Below, in pieces: positions 33,332 to 42,419 of a stretch of 64,000 bases of DNA. The DNA lies in contig CM039462.1 of assembly GCA_022414725.1 (NCBI GenBank), positions 45,322,945 to 45,386,944 on the forward strand, written 5' to 3'. Position 1 is the stretch's first letter; the number at the start of each line of letters is the position of its first letter. Made by a program: the position numbers and the translations under genes. The notes beneath the pieces are model-generated. The model made no database searches. It was not told where the DNA came from and saw only the letters and a program-made list of their open reading frames with translations. This DNA is from Microglena sp. YARC. Its lineage: Eukaryota > Chlorophyta > Chlorophyceae > Chlamydomonadales > Chlamydomonadaceae.

Positions 33332-33713
33332 TCATTCAGTCAGTCATTTAGTTAGTTTATTAGTTAGTAAAACCTCTTTTTTTTTATACATATATTTCTT
33401 AGAGACGAGACATTTGGTCATGCCTGTACCTAAAACCCTGTGATTTGCATGGGGTCCGTTTGCGTGCGTGTGTGTTCCATGCGTGCGTGTCTCTTGTTCT
33501 CCTGACGGCGGCGTCTTGCTGTCCCTCCCCTGCACAACTGACAACAACCTCACTTCCTGCCTGCATCTATCATCCGGGTACATTAAACCCAGAGTGGGTA
33601 GAGACGTTGATGGGGTATCCAAGAAAGTGGACGTCACTTCCCTCTGTTAGGTTTACTTATTTTCGGAAAGAAAACGAGTCAACTGTTGCAACCCTTCCCC
33701 AGGCACCTCAGAC
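33332..33713. other. No recognisable gene
   Basis: The 3' flanks of the two convergent genes. GTGCGTGTGTG microsatellite-like sequence lies near 33460. Confidence 0.5.
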
Positions 33714-34526
33714 TCAGAACTCCACCTCAGACTCAGAACCCGCATCATCATTAGTGATGCTGCAACAATAACCCACCTGGAGAGCGGGTGTCCCGAACAC
33801 ACCCCGGAAAGCGTGCGTCATCCGTACTTGCGCCCCACTCCAATACTTGTCCAATGCCGTCTCGAACCCATCGTACGTCACCAGCACCTCCTGATCAAAC
33901 ATGCGCCCCAGTGCGACACCGAACTTGCTGCCCCGGCTGTTACCAGTGGTCTTGCCAAACTGCTGCGTGGCTGCCACTGTCATGCCGTAGTAGGTGCTTG
34001 GCGATCCTGCCCCCCCTTGTATCTGAGCACCTCGCAGCCTTACTGCGTCCCTGGTACCTTGCCCATCCTGCCACATAGACTCCCCCTCGGCCTCGCACAT
34101 GTTCAGCAACCTCACAAATGTGCCTTTGAACTTCGACGCCACGCACTCAATTGCCTCAGCTGTGACCAGCTGCTTGAATGAACACACGAGACTACCGTGC
34201 TGCGGCGACCCCTGCCACATGCCATGGCCGCAGAACAACAACACAGCCACCTCTGTGTCGTGGGACAACAACCACTTCAGGTGGTCCAATACAGCGCTGG
34301 ACAACACCTCGCCCTCCAGTGTTTCAAAACTGAAACCCGGCCCTAACTGGCGGCGTAGCACTGCTGCGTCGCGCGCAAAACCCTCAGTGCTATACTTGCC
34401 CAGGTCACTGGGGAGCACTCCTGCTTTCTCCATCACGTATCGAGTCCTGATATCCAACCCAGGCGTGGCGTAACTGGGGCTGACCAGCAAGGCACGCTTT
34501 TGTCTCTGCATCTGTGGGGGTTGCAC
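33714..34526 (-). CDS. Caspase-like (metacaspase/C14) cysteine protease
   Basis: 270 residues. After a short N-terminus the strand KRALLVSPSYATP resembles the first beta strand of caspase-like folds. The catalytic His is expected at H101 in LLFCGHG, and the Cys at C144 in RLLNMCEAEGES, the spacing and context of the C14 His-Cys dyad. The usual metacaspase DSCHSG box is replaced by NMCEAEG, so substrate preference may differ. There is no obvious prodomain. The last 20 residues are acidic (DDAGSESEVEF). Caspase-like genes occur in several large algal viruses, where a role in host cell death is debated. The start at 34526 lies 20 bases from a repeated promoter-like block. Confidence 0.65.
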   Translation of the reverse strand: MQPPQMQRQKRALLVSPSYATPGLDIRTRYVMEKAGVLPSDLGKYSTEGFARDAAVLRRQLGPGFSFETLEGEVLSSAVLDHLKWLLSHDTEVAVLLFCGHGMWQGSPQHGSLVCSFKQLVTAEAIECVASKFKGTFVRLLNMCEAEGESMWQDGQGTRDAVRLRGAQIQGGAGSPSTYYGMTVAATQQFGKTTGNSRGSKFGVALGRMFDQEVLVTYDGFETALDKYWSGAQVRMTHAFRGVFGTPALQVGYCCSITNDDAGSESEVEF

Positions 34527-34527
34527 T

Positions 34528-34640
34528 TACAGTAGTTCTCAAATAAAGTGGGACACACCTTATAATCATCCAGACTGCAGATCGTTGCTTTTGGGCAACG
34601 TTGGGGGGTGCAGCAGGTTGAAGAGGTTCTCGAAGATATT
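34528..34640 (-). promoter_or_regulatory. Repeated promoter-like block R2 (copy 2)
   Basis: Almost identical to 27218-27330: on the minus strand GATTATAAGGTGTGTCCCAC then TTTATTTGAGAACTACTG, followed within about 20 bases by the ATG of the caspase-like gene. TTATAA could act as a TATA-like element. Confidence 0.55.
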
Positions 34641-34880
34641 CCGAGTAGCCTCTTTGGCAAACCGTTCAACCGTCTGTGTCCCCATATCAGTATCGATTGT
34701 ATTCATTCACTCTCTTGTGAGCATGTCCACACCTGTTCTGCATGCAATTTTACACACTCCATTCATTTTTCAAGTACGTCAACGAAGTGAGTTCTGCCAG
34801 CGGTGATATGTCGTCCACGTCGGTGCCCTTCATGTTCAGGTGAATCAACGAAGTGAGGGCGGAAAGAGGTGCTTAGAAAG
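34641..34880 (-). pseudogene. Leucine-rich-repeat gene remnant
   Basis: On the minus strand it reads LRR units of the type LSALTSLIHLNM and LTSLTYL, like those at 37532-37864, with frameshifts. The fragment adjoins R2, whose distal part also encodes the N-terminal piece of this LRR family. Confidence 0.5.
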
Positions 34881-34995
34881 TGCCCATTGAAGGACCAGCC
34901 GCACTGAAGCGATCGCCTCTCTTCATGGACACGCCGACTGTAGCTTGGTTGGTTGCGTTTATTATATGCATCAAATTCCCTAGTCAGGTGAGTAA

Positions 34996-35532
34996 ATGAG
35001 CATCACACAGACAACTTGTAAGCCACAAGTAATGTACATTTTAGGGCGCAGGGAAAGTGGGAAGAGTCACGCTATCACTCAACTTATTGCTCAACATTCA
35101 CCAACCACTCTAATATTGGTCATGACAGAACATAACAAGGAGTACCATGCTTTACATACACCAGAGGCAACGTTGTGTAAACTGTCTGAATCAGAATCAC
35201 CTTCACTTGACGGTTCCAATGTGATAGCATTTGATGACATCCATCTTTTTAATGTACAAGGCCGCCAATTGTTACACAATGCCATGCAGTCGAAAGCTCG
35301 TGTCGTCATCGTGTCTGTCTCTCACCCGTGCAGCATTCCCCTAGCCGGTAGAGACACCATCTTACAACTCAGTCAGTATCATGACCATCACGGATCTGAC
35401 TGGGTGAAGATGTTGAAGGACACGTATGCATTCCAACTAGCTGCAAATGTGCCTGGTTCTGGAAATACATCCACAGGCACAGCCCCACCGTTGTGCTGCA
35501 CTGCCAAGTGGGTAGTTTCCATGTCACAATAG
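34996..35532 (+). CDS. Compact packaging-type P-loop ATPase (A32/FtsK-HerA-like)
   Basis: 178 residues. Walker A GRRESGKS at residues 17-24 comes directly after the strand VMYIL. A Walker B-type NVIAFDDIH lies at 75-83 with acidic D80-D81. A third strand VVIVSVSH is followed by a sensor-like Ser/His. The order and spacing fit small FtsK-HerA packaging ATPases of NCLDV, virophages and polinton-like viruses, though it is shorter than the 220-280 residues usual for A32. The C-terminal 40 residues look unrelated to an ATPase and may reflect truncation. If correct, it would drive genome packaging into capsids. Another small P-loop ATPase is possible. Confidence 0.5.
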   Translation: MSITQTTCKPQVMYILGRRESGKSHAITQLIAQHSPTTLILVMTEHNKEYHALHTPEATLCKLSESESPSLDGSNVIAFDDIHLFNVQGRQLLHNAMQSKARVVIVSVSHPCSIPLAGRDTILQLSQYHDHHGSDWVKMLKDTYAFQLAANVPGSGNTSTGTAPPLCCTAKWVVSMSQ

Positions 35533-35713
35533 TGGGCAAGTGTGACACGGTCAACCTCATTGGCTCCATCCTCTGAGGTGATGCTGAAGGCCCACACGTT
35601 ATCCAAATCCTGGTGGTGTGTACAGTGAGAATCCCAAGCGTTACAGTGAGAAGCCGAAGTGTTACATTGAATGGTGTATGTGAGTCAGCTCCACCATATC
35701 CCATCATAACACA

Positions 35714-36310
35714 CTATAGCCTCTCAATAGCTTCTGGCGCCTGGTTGAGCATCCGGCCAAGCGCATCACAGGCGTCACATGCGTCATTGAACAAAGGGAA
35801 AAGCAAACCCCTCAGGACGGGGCCGGTTCTCGTGGTGGCATTCACCGGGAAGCTGATGTCCCAGTGTCCATACGTGTTGTCAGACAGTCTCAGCCACGGA
35901 ATGTAGTGTTTGGCAAAATTGCGGAGAGTGTTTGCCGTCACGCCCCCTTTGATAATGTAATCGGTTGTGCGCTCCTTGATAGCCCGCAGCTCGGCAAACA
36001 TGGGATCCAGGAATGTCCTGTCCCGATCCCAATACACATCGCCGTCAGCAGGAGGTTCCTGCATCTTCTTCTCAACGTATACTGCAATTTCATCCAACAA
36101 GGCTACAAGCAACGCTGTGCCGGTATGAAAGTTGTAGCACAGATCGTCCTGGCTGCCGCCCGGCAGAGAAGCAGCAGCTGCAGCCATTAAGTGAGCCCGG
36201 ATATGGCGGAGCGCATTGTGAAAGGAACGCATGACACCGGGGTCATTTAGCCCGGCCACCGGCTCAAACAAGTCTCCAGCCCCCTGCAAAAAATATGCAA
36301 GAGTCAGCAT
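35714..36310 (-). CDS. Hypothetical protein, mostly helical
   Basis: 199 residues from the ATG at 36310. The longer frame from 36334 begins inside the promoter-like block and is less likely. It contains FHNALRHIRAHLMAAAAAS, LLVALLDEIAVYVEKKM and a conserved-looking core DPMFAELRAIKERTTDYIIK and NFAKHYIPWLRLSDNTYGHW. There are no catalytic motifs I recognise. It is in the same orientation as the caspase-like gene and has the same upstream block, so it may be co-regulated. Confidence 0.5.
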   Translation of the reverse strand: MLTLAYFLQGAGDLFEPVAGLNDPGVMRSFHNALRHIRAHLMAAAAASLPGGSQDDLCYNFHTGTALLVALLDEIAVYVEKKMQEPPADGDVYWDRDRTFLDPMFAELRAIKERTTDYIIKGGVTANTLRNFAKHYIPWLRLSDNTYGHWDISFPVNATTRTGPVLRGLLFPLFNDACDACDALGRMLNQAPEAIERL

Positions 36311-36352
36311 GGTTCTCAAATTAAAGTGGGACACCCTTTATAATCGAGCTTG
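36306..36352 (-). promoter_or_regulatory. Repeated promoter-like block R2 (copy 3, short)
   Basis: Minus strand GATTATAAAGGGTGTCCCAC then TTTAATTTGAGAAC, immediately 5' of the ATG at 36310. It lacks the LRR-derived distal part found in copies 1 and 2. Confidence 0.5.
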
Positions 36353-36357
36353 CAGGT

Positions 36358-37032
36358 TATCAGCTATAATCACTTCTAAGAGTGGACAGAGATGTATGCA
36401 GCGGAGACAGACGCTCAAACACTGGAGAATCAAAGACACGAGTGGCAGAGGAGGGAGAAACTCCACCGAAGTCACTACTCGGTAGATCTGCCTCTTCGTC
36501 GTCATCCTCAGTGTTGTCAGTGTAGTAACCATCTCCATGCTTATGACGAGCAAGATCAGCATGGTCATAGGAGAAGCGAGCATCAGCAGGCGGAGGAGAA
36601 CTCCTGTACTTGATGATCTGTGTCGAGACACAGCATAGACGCATCAGAATATCCTCTACCTCAGGACGGAGGCGTTGGATAAGAGGAGAAGGAGGGAGAG
36701 AAATGGTGGGATGGCTGGGGGGGATGGCTTCCATGATGGCGGAAGGAGACTCATCTAAGGCAGCAGAGGCCGCTGGCGCACAATCATCAAGCCAATCCGT
36801 GGGAACACGGATCTTGAAAGGAAGAATCCGGTCGCAGCCATTAGAGATAATGACGCTCTCCATACCACGCGACCAAGACAAACCATTCTGTGGGGTAAGC
36901 TTCTCGAAGCCGGCAGGAGGCCCACGAGGAAGTTGCATTATAAAGCAGTGGTAGAAAGAGATGAAGCCCGTAACCTATCAGCTATAATCACTTCTAAGAG
37001 TGGACAGAGATGTATGCAGCGGAGACAGACGC
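36358..37032. repeat. 56-bp direct repeat flanking a hypothetical ORF
   Basis: The sequence TATCAGCTATAATCACTTC continuing to GCAGCGGAGACAGACGC occurs at 36358-36413 and 36976-37032. About 560 bases containing the ORF 36360-36938 lie between. It could be a small retroelement or insertion remnant; no clear LTR, primer-binding site or target duplication was found. Confidence 0.6.
36360..36938 (-). CDS. Hypothetical protein, Pro/Ser-rich
   Basis: 192 residues beginning MQLPRGPPAGFEKLTPQNG. The N-terminal 50 residues look folded (KIRVPTDWLDDCAP); the rest is Pro/Ser/Asp-rich and probably disordered (TDNTEDDDEEADLPSS). The C-terminus is encoded by the 56-bp direct repeat. No family recognised. 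It may be part of a small mobile element. Confidence 0.35.
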   Translation of the reverse strand: MQLPRGPPAGFEKLTPQNGLSWSRGMESVIISNGCDRILPFKIRVPTDWLDDCAPAASAALDESPSAIMEAIPPSHPTISLPPSPLIQRLRPEVEDILMRLCCVSTQIIKYRSSPPPADARFSYDHADLARHKHGDGYYTDNTEDDDEEADLPSSDFGGVSPSSATRVFDSPVFERLSPLHTSLSTLRSDYS

Positions 37033-37039
37033 GCCAATC

Positions 37040-37344
37040 TATACACAGAGACGAGAATAGCTTTACAAGCACTGGAGACCCATCAAGGGGCACCAGTGGT
37101 GGAAGAGACCGTTGACTATAACCTAACTAGAACCTAAGTCAGGTATATCCACATAGAGATGCAACGGTAACCTAGCTGACAGGAAGCTGTCACCACTGAG
37201 TCACTCAAAGGATGACACAGTCTGCGGGAAGCTGTCAGTACGGGAAGCTGTCACAGTACTGTCAGGACCGATAGTTCTAAGGGAGTACAGAAGTAGTCAC
37301 CAAGTCATAAAACGCGTGAGAGCAACGCAATTCATGCTGATACA
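37040..37344. other. No gene; short GAAGCTGTCA repeats
   Basis: GGAAGCTGTCA occurs three times at 37181-37252. Otherwise unremarkable. Confidence 0.5.
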
Positions 37345-37531
37345 GGTCGTTGCTTTTTGGCGACGTTGGGGGATCCTCAAAAAATATTTGTAGTGAACCA
37401 CGGACCTGTAAGAGGGTTGATCACCCATCCCGAAACGCACCAGAATGCCGCCTGCAAATACCTGCTTTGTGGGCATGCCTACGCTCGGTCACGCAACCCT
37501 GCGAAATACAGAAATGCATGCAACCCTACAG

Positions 37532-37864
37532 TCAGTGGAACAGTAAAATGAAACCTCCCAATAAACGGTATGAGGCGGCGACAGACGTTATAGTGTGCGT
37601 TTTGCCATCCATGTTCAGGTGAATCAACGAAGTGAGGGCGGAAAGCGGTGATAGGTGTTCGCCCACACGTTTGTACGCCATGTTCAGATGAACCAACGTG
37701 GTGAGTCCGGAAAGCTGTGATATGTCTTCGAGTTTGTTTCCGATATGCGAAATGTTGAGGTGAACCAACGCATTGAGTCCGGAAATCGCTGATATCTGCA
37801 GGTCGTTGCTTTTTGGCAACGTTGGGGGGGTGCAGCAGGTTGAAGAGTATGCATAAAGCTGCAT
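37532..37864 (-). pseudogene. Leucine-rich-repeat protein fragment
   Basis: The frame encodes three LRRs of about 25 residues: ISGLNALVHLNIS, LSGLTTLVHLNMA and LSALTSLIHLNMD. The preceding CCTPPTLPKSNDLQ segment is shared with R2 blocks at 27.3 and 34.6 kb. It ends abruptly in unrelated sequence, so it is a fragment of a longer protein. Short LRR proteins of this kind are seen in several giant viruses, but also in protists. Confidence 0.55.
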
Positions 37865-37977
37865 CGTGTTGGTTTACATACAGAATGGGTGATGTCATGA
37901 AAACTGCCTCGCAAAACCTACACTCCGTCCGGCCAAACAACGTGCAAACCCTTTGTCGTGTAGATTCCAAGCAGGAC

Positions 37978-38646
37978 ATGGCAACCGACGACCAGGAGCC
38001 CCCCCCTGCATGGGCCAGGTCCATGCAGCAGCAGATCTCTAAACTTGAGCATGCAGTGTCTGACATCAAGTTGGACATTTTGGAGATGAAGTCATATATC
38101 AGGTTGGCATACTGTCCTCATCTTGGGATGATAGATATCCTTGTACATAACACTGATGCTTGCACCGCGCTGCTTGCCATGCGCAGGAACATGGGCTCGT
38201 CCTCCAGAATGAGCATGGCTGAGATAGTTGCCGATTACGAGGTAAACAATCGTGGAGAAAGACTAGTCGGGCCTTTCGGGGGCGACTGTCAGTTTGCTGC
38301 TAGGGCTGCAGAAGAATTCTTCTCAAATATCCATGGGCTGATGCGTGCGATAATGGTCACTGTCGTAATGTACTCTCCGTCGGGCGCCCCCCTATCATTG
38401 GCTCCAGGCATCAACGGCACTGCTCCTGTCAAAGACAGAACCGTCCCAGATGGTGCTAAACCGTACAGGCTGACATGGGAGGGCAGTTGCGTTTGGACTC
38501 GGGATGATACGCCACACCCGGACCCTTGCAAGGGATACGTCCACTATGTTGCCAATGTGGTCACTCTGGATGGTCACAATATCATGGTCGACTGGTGTAT
38601 TTCTCAATTTGCAAAGCTACCGAGCGACATGATGATGTTTGTCTGA
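37978..38646 (+). CDS. Hypothetical protein with N-terminal coiled coil
   Basis: 222 residues from the ATG at 37978; the longer frame from 37813 overlaps LRR/repeat sequence. Residues 15-45 (MQQQISKLEHAVSDIKLDIL) have heptad character. The remainder is a globular domain with conserved-looking RLVGPFGGDCQFAARAAEEF and LTWEGSCVWTRDDTPHPDPC. No known family recognised. It is an uninterrupted single-exon gene within the viral block, just 5' of a D5 gene fragment. Confidence 0.55.
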   Translation: MATDDQEPPPAWARSMQQQISKLEHAVSDIKLDILEMKSYIRLAYCPHLGMIDILVHNTDACTALLAMRRNMGSSSRMSMAEIVADYEVNNRGERLVGPFGGDCQFAARAAEEFFSNIHGLMRAIMVTVVMYSPSGAPLSLAPGINGTAPVKDRTVPDGAKPYRLTWEGSCVWTRDDTPHPDPCKGYVHYVANVVTLDGHNIMVDWCISQFAKLPSDMMMFV

Positions 38647-38684
38647 TGATTGCAAATCCTTTTTGACCGCATTAGTGCGTACTC

Positions 38685-38789
38685 GCGGCAGCGATGCGGT
38701 TTCCAAGTATTCGTTTCGCGATGCGCGCGATCTCGTTATGGCTCCCGTTGCACGCGCGGACGTCCTCCTCCTCAATGTGTAGGAACATT
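38685..38789 (-). pseudogene. 5' fragment of the D5-like gene
   Basis: A near-identical duplicate of 41748-41853, the first ~35 codons of the D5-like primase-helicase fragment. A shorter duplicate lies at 42705-42751. All are followed by ATAATAAAATGTATGTATG. Confidence 0.8.
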
Positions 38790-38799
38790 AATAACAATA

Positions 38800-38967
38800 A
38801 TAAAATGTATGTATGTATGTGTCTTGCTGGCTGTGAAGAGGAGAATAAGGTTCGTTAAAGGGTTGCAACAGTTGTTTACACCACTTCCACGAGACGATGA
38901 GTTGCGATGATCCGCCACCGTGTGGCATGAATGGACAGTGTGGATGCGACAGTTTTCCACAGTTTTG
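38800..38967. repeat. Dispersed repeat R4
   Basis: CTTGCTGGCTGTGAAGAGGA, GTTGTTTACACCACTTCCA and GATGATCCGCCACCGTGTG recur at 41995-42135, 42785-42895 and (in part) 45050-45150. Confidence 0.8.
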
Positions 38968-39490
38968 CGTGTGATGATTGATGCCTTGACAGGTTTCTGC
39001 AGCTCAATTCCCCTACCCCACTCCGTGGGGCCCGCGATCCCCCCTATCGATATACGAGATCTATTGTCTAGCAGACCTCTGCTTGACATGTGATCATCGT
39101 TTGTGATTACTTTACCGGGTTTTCCGTCATCTGTGAGTGATATCTTACAGTATCGAGGTATTGACACAGGTGCCGCCGTGATGCGAGAGGTCGCCGTGTG
39201 ATGTGACTCGACTCGACAGGTGCCGCCGCCTGATGCGAGAGGTCGCCATGTGATGTGACTCGAATCGACAGGTGCCGCCGCCTGATGCGAGAGGTCGCCA
39301 TGTGATGTGACTCGACTCGACAAGTGCCGCCGCCTGATGCGAGAGGTCGCCATGTGATGTGACTCGACTCGACAAGTGCCGCCGCGTGATGCGAGAGGTC
39401 GGTCGCTCTGTGACTCTACTCGACAGGTGCCGCCGTGTGTCCCGCGATTCCTCTTTCATACTCCCGACATAGTTGTCAAGCAGAAGTCTG
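38968..39490. repeat. Dispersed repeat R3 with ~55-bp minisatellite
   Basis: It contains CCCCACTCCGTGGGGCCCGC, CCTATCGATATACGAG, then six units of GACAGGTGCCGCCGCCTGAT and GCGAGAGGTCGCCATGTGAT. It ends in the hairpin CAAGCAGAAGTCTGCTTGAG at about 39478. Confidence 0.85.
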
Positions 39491-39864
39491 CTTGAGGCGA
39501 CACAACGGAAACGCCCAAGCGTTCCAATGAGAAAGAAGCTCAAGCGTTACAGTGATAAAAAACCCAAGTGTTACAAACAAGTGAATCTTTTACAAACAAC
39601 ATACACATTGTGTAAGACTTGACAGTTAGTTACACAGTAGTGTGTAGTAGTGTGTCTAATGCTTGATGTGACAAGACGTTCCACCAGACGTAGCACCATT
39701 AGATGCACATTGTACCAAGGCTTGACGTGTTGGCACTGCGCAAGATACCATCTACAGTTTGGGCGGGATTGGATGTGCACACACAAAATTGCCTGTTTCC
39801 GGATAGTTTTTGGTTTGCAGTTGCTACCTACCAACGCTATTTGTTGCATCGTGCTCGCAGGCGA

Positions 39865-40464
39865 ATGGCTAAGTTCCTTGAACTTCTTGAGGGGCAGTCA
39901 CAGGGACACTGGACTTTAGCCCCGGAGGGAACTGTGCAGCATTTTAGCACAGATGCTTGGAAGCTCTTGAACCCTGGTGATCATGTGGTCGTGATGATCG
40001 GAGGGTGGCGCCGTGGTTATGCACACCATGGCATTGTGATAAGTCCTTATGGCCCTGGTCAAGATCCTCAGGTTGCGCACTTCGTGTCTCCGACTGGTGA
40101 CATGTTGATGCGAGATGTTCGATTACAGATCGGCTCGCACACCGAGTTCATTGGAGCAAGAGCGACTTTTGGTATCGTGCCGTATGCCTCTGCCAACTCC
40201 GAGGCCGAGAAATTCGAACGCCAACGCGCCGTTGACCTTGCCAAGTGGATGGTGGAATCACCTGAGTTTGCTCGGAAGAAGTACAATCTGATTGCATGTA
40301 ATTGCGAGTGCTTTGCTTGGGTCTGCAAAACTGGTGACATCAATGCGCATTCCCACCAAGTTGAGCGTGTCCTAAAAGCCATCAGCGATGATCTGCGGAA
40401 GGGGGAGAGGTCCATTCTTCTGAGAACGGGAGCAGTTGATTCAAGTTCTTGTATTGCCGCATGA
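39865..40464 (+). CDS. LRAT/NlpC-P60-like protein
   Basis: 199 residues from the ATG at 39865; the longer frame has no support. PGDHVVVMIGG (37-47) followed by YAHHGIVIS (52-60) matches the first half of LRAT-type folds, with catalytic His at H55. A second His is in VAHFVSP (H72). The catalytic Cys is C147 in NCECFAWVCKTG, matching the NCEHF box. LRAT/HRASLS enzymes are thiol acyltransferases or phospholipases acting on membranes; viral and protist members exist. There is no C-terminal transmembrane helix, unlike animal members. The role here (membrane lipid remodelling) is inference. Confidence 0.72.
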   Translation: MAKFLELLEGQSQGHWTLAPEGTVQHFSTDAWKLLNPGDHVVVMIGGWRRGYAHHGIVISPYGPGQDPQVAHFVSPTGDMLMRDVRLQIGSHTEFIGARATFGIVPYASANSEAEKFERQRAVDLAKWMVESPEFARKKYNLIACNCECFAWVCKTGDINAHSHQVERVLKAISDDLRKGERSILLRTGAVDSSSCIAA

Positions 40465-41070
40465 CACTTCGCCTACCCATCCAACTGCATAGGCTTCATC
40501 AGCTTAAATGCTGAAATACGGAATGAAGGGATATGAATAATGGTTACAAACCCTAGACTCACCCATTGGGTTCAAAGGTCCACGGGTAGGTGTCCCATAA
40601 TTTATGTCCCTGACTGTAACTCTTCTTTGGATGCAACACGATGTGATGGAACGGTGCGATAAACGTCCCAGACAAAAAACACGGGGTGATAAACTGGGTG
40701 CAGATAGCTAGATAGAATTAATCCACGGTCTAATGCTTGATGTGAACTGTGGGCTCCCCTCCGGTCGCTCCGCTGGGGGGGAGAGGTGAAAGGGGCTCCG
40801 CCGCTTGTTGAATACAATCCGTTGTTTGCCGATGGACTATGGCTGTACATGGACAGCTCGTGGCCAGAAAGGGCAGCGGCGGCGTGAGGTCTCCATCTAG
40901 GGAACAACAATTATTTCGACAAAAAATAAATACTGAAGAATGCCGGAAGTGTTGTTCCGTCTTTCATGTCAATGTTGATGAGATGCGTATGCCAACGCGT
41001 GTAGAAGGGTGCGTAGGAACTCCATGCGCATCGCGCCGTCTGCCTTGAATGACTCTACAAGCCCTGCGTC
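40465..41070. other. Repeat patchwork
   Basis: It contains R1 (40738-40825), a fragment of the 118-bp repeat (40893-40950) and a piece at 40953-41000 matching the nuclease-like gene at 51.9 kb (GTTGTTCCGTCTTTCATGTC). No intact gene. Confidence 0.65.
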
Positions 41071-41853
41071 TCATGGGAAGAGGAATTTGGCGGCGTCCGC
41101 ATCATCCGCGTCCACGAACCGACTGATGTAGTCGCCCAATGCGATCTCCATGACTTCGAATAAGTTGGTCTTCCCGTTAGAGGCGGACGCGTTGGCGCCG
41201 GCGTGTATGTGAAAGAGCTCTTGTCCGCTGTCTCCGTACAGCTGTCTAGCATATGTGTGGATGAGTTGGTTGTCGTCGGGGTGCATCGTGTCCCAGTATT
41301 TACGCACGCGGTCTGCTGATTCCGCGCACACTGCGACATTGTAATCGAATCCCACAAACATGGAGACCATGTCCTCCGGATGCCCTTGACGGAAGACGCC
41401 GTTTTTGAGGTCCCACACGCCGTTGTTGAACCCTAAGAGGTAGGGGTCGGCGTCGAGTTTCTTCATGAAGTCCGGGTCGTAAAAGTACTCGAGCATCTCT
41501 TTCAGGACGTTGTTCTTGAAGGTCGTGTTCTGGAGGCGCTCGGTGATGTTTGCTAGCCGTTCGGCGGTCTCGTTCTTTGTGATCATATTTAGCAGGTTGC
41601 TCTGCATGTCGTAAGCTCTCTCCTTGTGCATAGCGGTCATGAAGTGATCTCGAACAACGGTGGACAGCTTGTGCTTGACTTGGAACTTGGCGACCGTCAC
41701 CCATCGCCCGTCGAATACGTACCATAATAGCTTTCCGTTCGTACTCCTCGCGGCAGCGATGCGGTTTCCAAGTATTCGTTTCGCGATGCGCGCGATCTCG
41801 TTATGGCTCCCGTTGCACGCGCGGACGTCCTCCTCCTCAATGTGTAGGAACAT
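41071..41853 (-). pseudogene. D5-like primase-helicase, truncated after Walker A
   Basis: 260 residues. Residues about 35-200 match the D5_N region that precedes SF3 helicases of NCLDV: LLWYVFDGRWVTVAKFQV, RLQNTTFKNNVLKEML and LLGFNNGVWDLKNGVFR. The P-loop GANASASNGKT (about 219-229) follows, then the frame stops at 41071 after KFLFP. Walker B, motif C and the C-terminal domain are missing, so it cannot be an active helicase. D5 unwinds and primes DNA at viral replication forks. The 5' end is duplicated at 38.7 and 42.7 kb. The primase domain expected at the N-terminus is also absent. Confidence 0.8.
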
Positions 41854-41879
41854 GACCGAACAATAATAAAATGTATGTA

Positions 41880-42140
41880 TGTATGTGCTGTTGCATCTTC
41901 TTTACATTACGTCTTCTGATGATGGTACTCAGAACTTGAATAGTAAAAACGATGCTTTTCAAGATTCTTCAGTGAAACGAATTCTTGAATTCTTGCTGGC
42001 TGTGAAGAGGAGAATAATGTTCGTTACAGGGTCTTCTGCGTTGTTTACACCACTTCCACGAGACGATGATCCGCCACCGTGTGTCATGAATGGACGGTGT
42101 GGATGCGACAGTTTTCCACAGTTTTGCGTGTGATGATTGA
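41880..42140. repeat. R4 repeat copy with insertion
   Basis: Same motifs as 38800-38967, interrupted by about 110 bases of unique AT-rich sequence at 41890-41995. Confidence 0.7.
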
Positions 42141-42189
42141 TGCCTTGACAGGTTTCTGCAGCTAAATTCCCCTACCCCACTCCGTGGGG

Positions 42190-42370
42190 CCCACGATTCT
42201 GCAGCCCGTTTATTGTCCAATGGCTTATAAAGTACTAGTTTCGTATTCCCTGTTTTGTTCTTCTTTTTAACAAAAATTTGGCCAACAGTTTTACTTCGCA
42301 CATCATAATCCTTGTACAATACTCGGGATTTCCCATCATCACAAATTCCGTTTCTCGACGTCTTTATCAT
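42190..42370 (-). CDS. Small hypothetical gene, 3' end replaced by repeat
   Basis: The ATG at 42370 starts MIKTSRNGICDDGKSRVLYK, then DYDVRSKTVGQIFVKKKNK and TGNTKLVLYKPL, after which the frame enters R3/R4 repeats. A diverged copy of the first 40 codons lies at 61410-61500. Conservation of the peptide suggests it was coding. No family recognised. Confidence 0.4.
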
Positions 42371-42375
42371 TGAAA

Positions 42376-42377
<2 letters not shown>

Positions 42378-42406
<29 letters not shown>

Positions 42407-42415
42407 TATATATAA
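42378..42415. repeat. AT dinucleotide microsatellite
   Basis: Alternating AT with one interruption. Confidence 0.9.
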
Positions 42416-42419
42416 AAAG

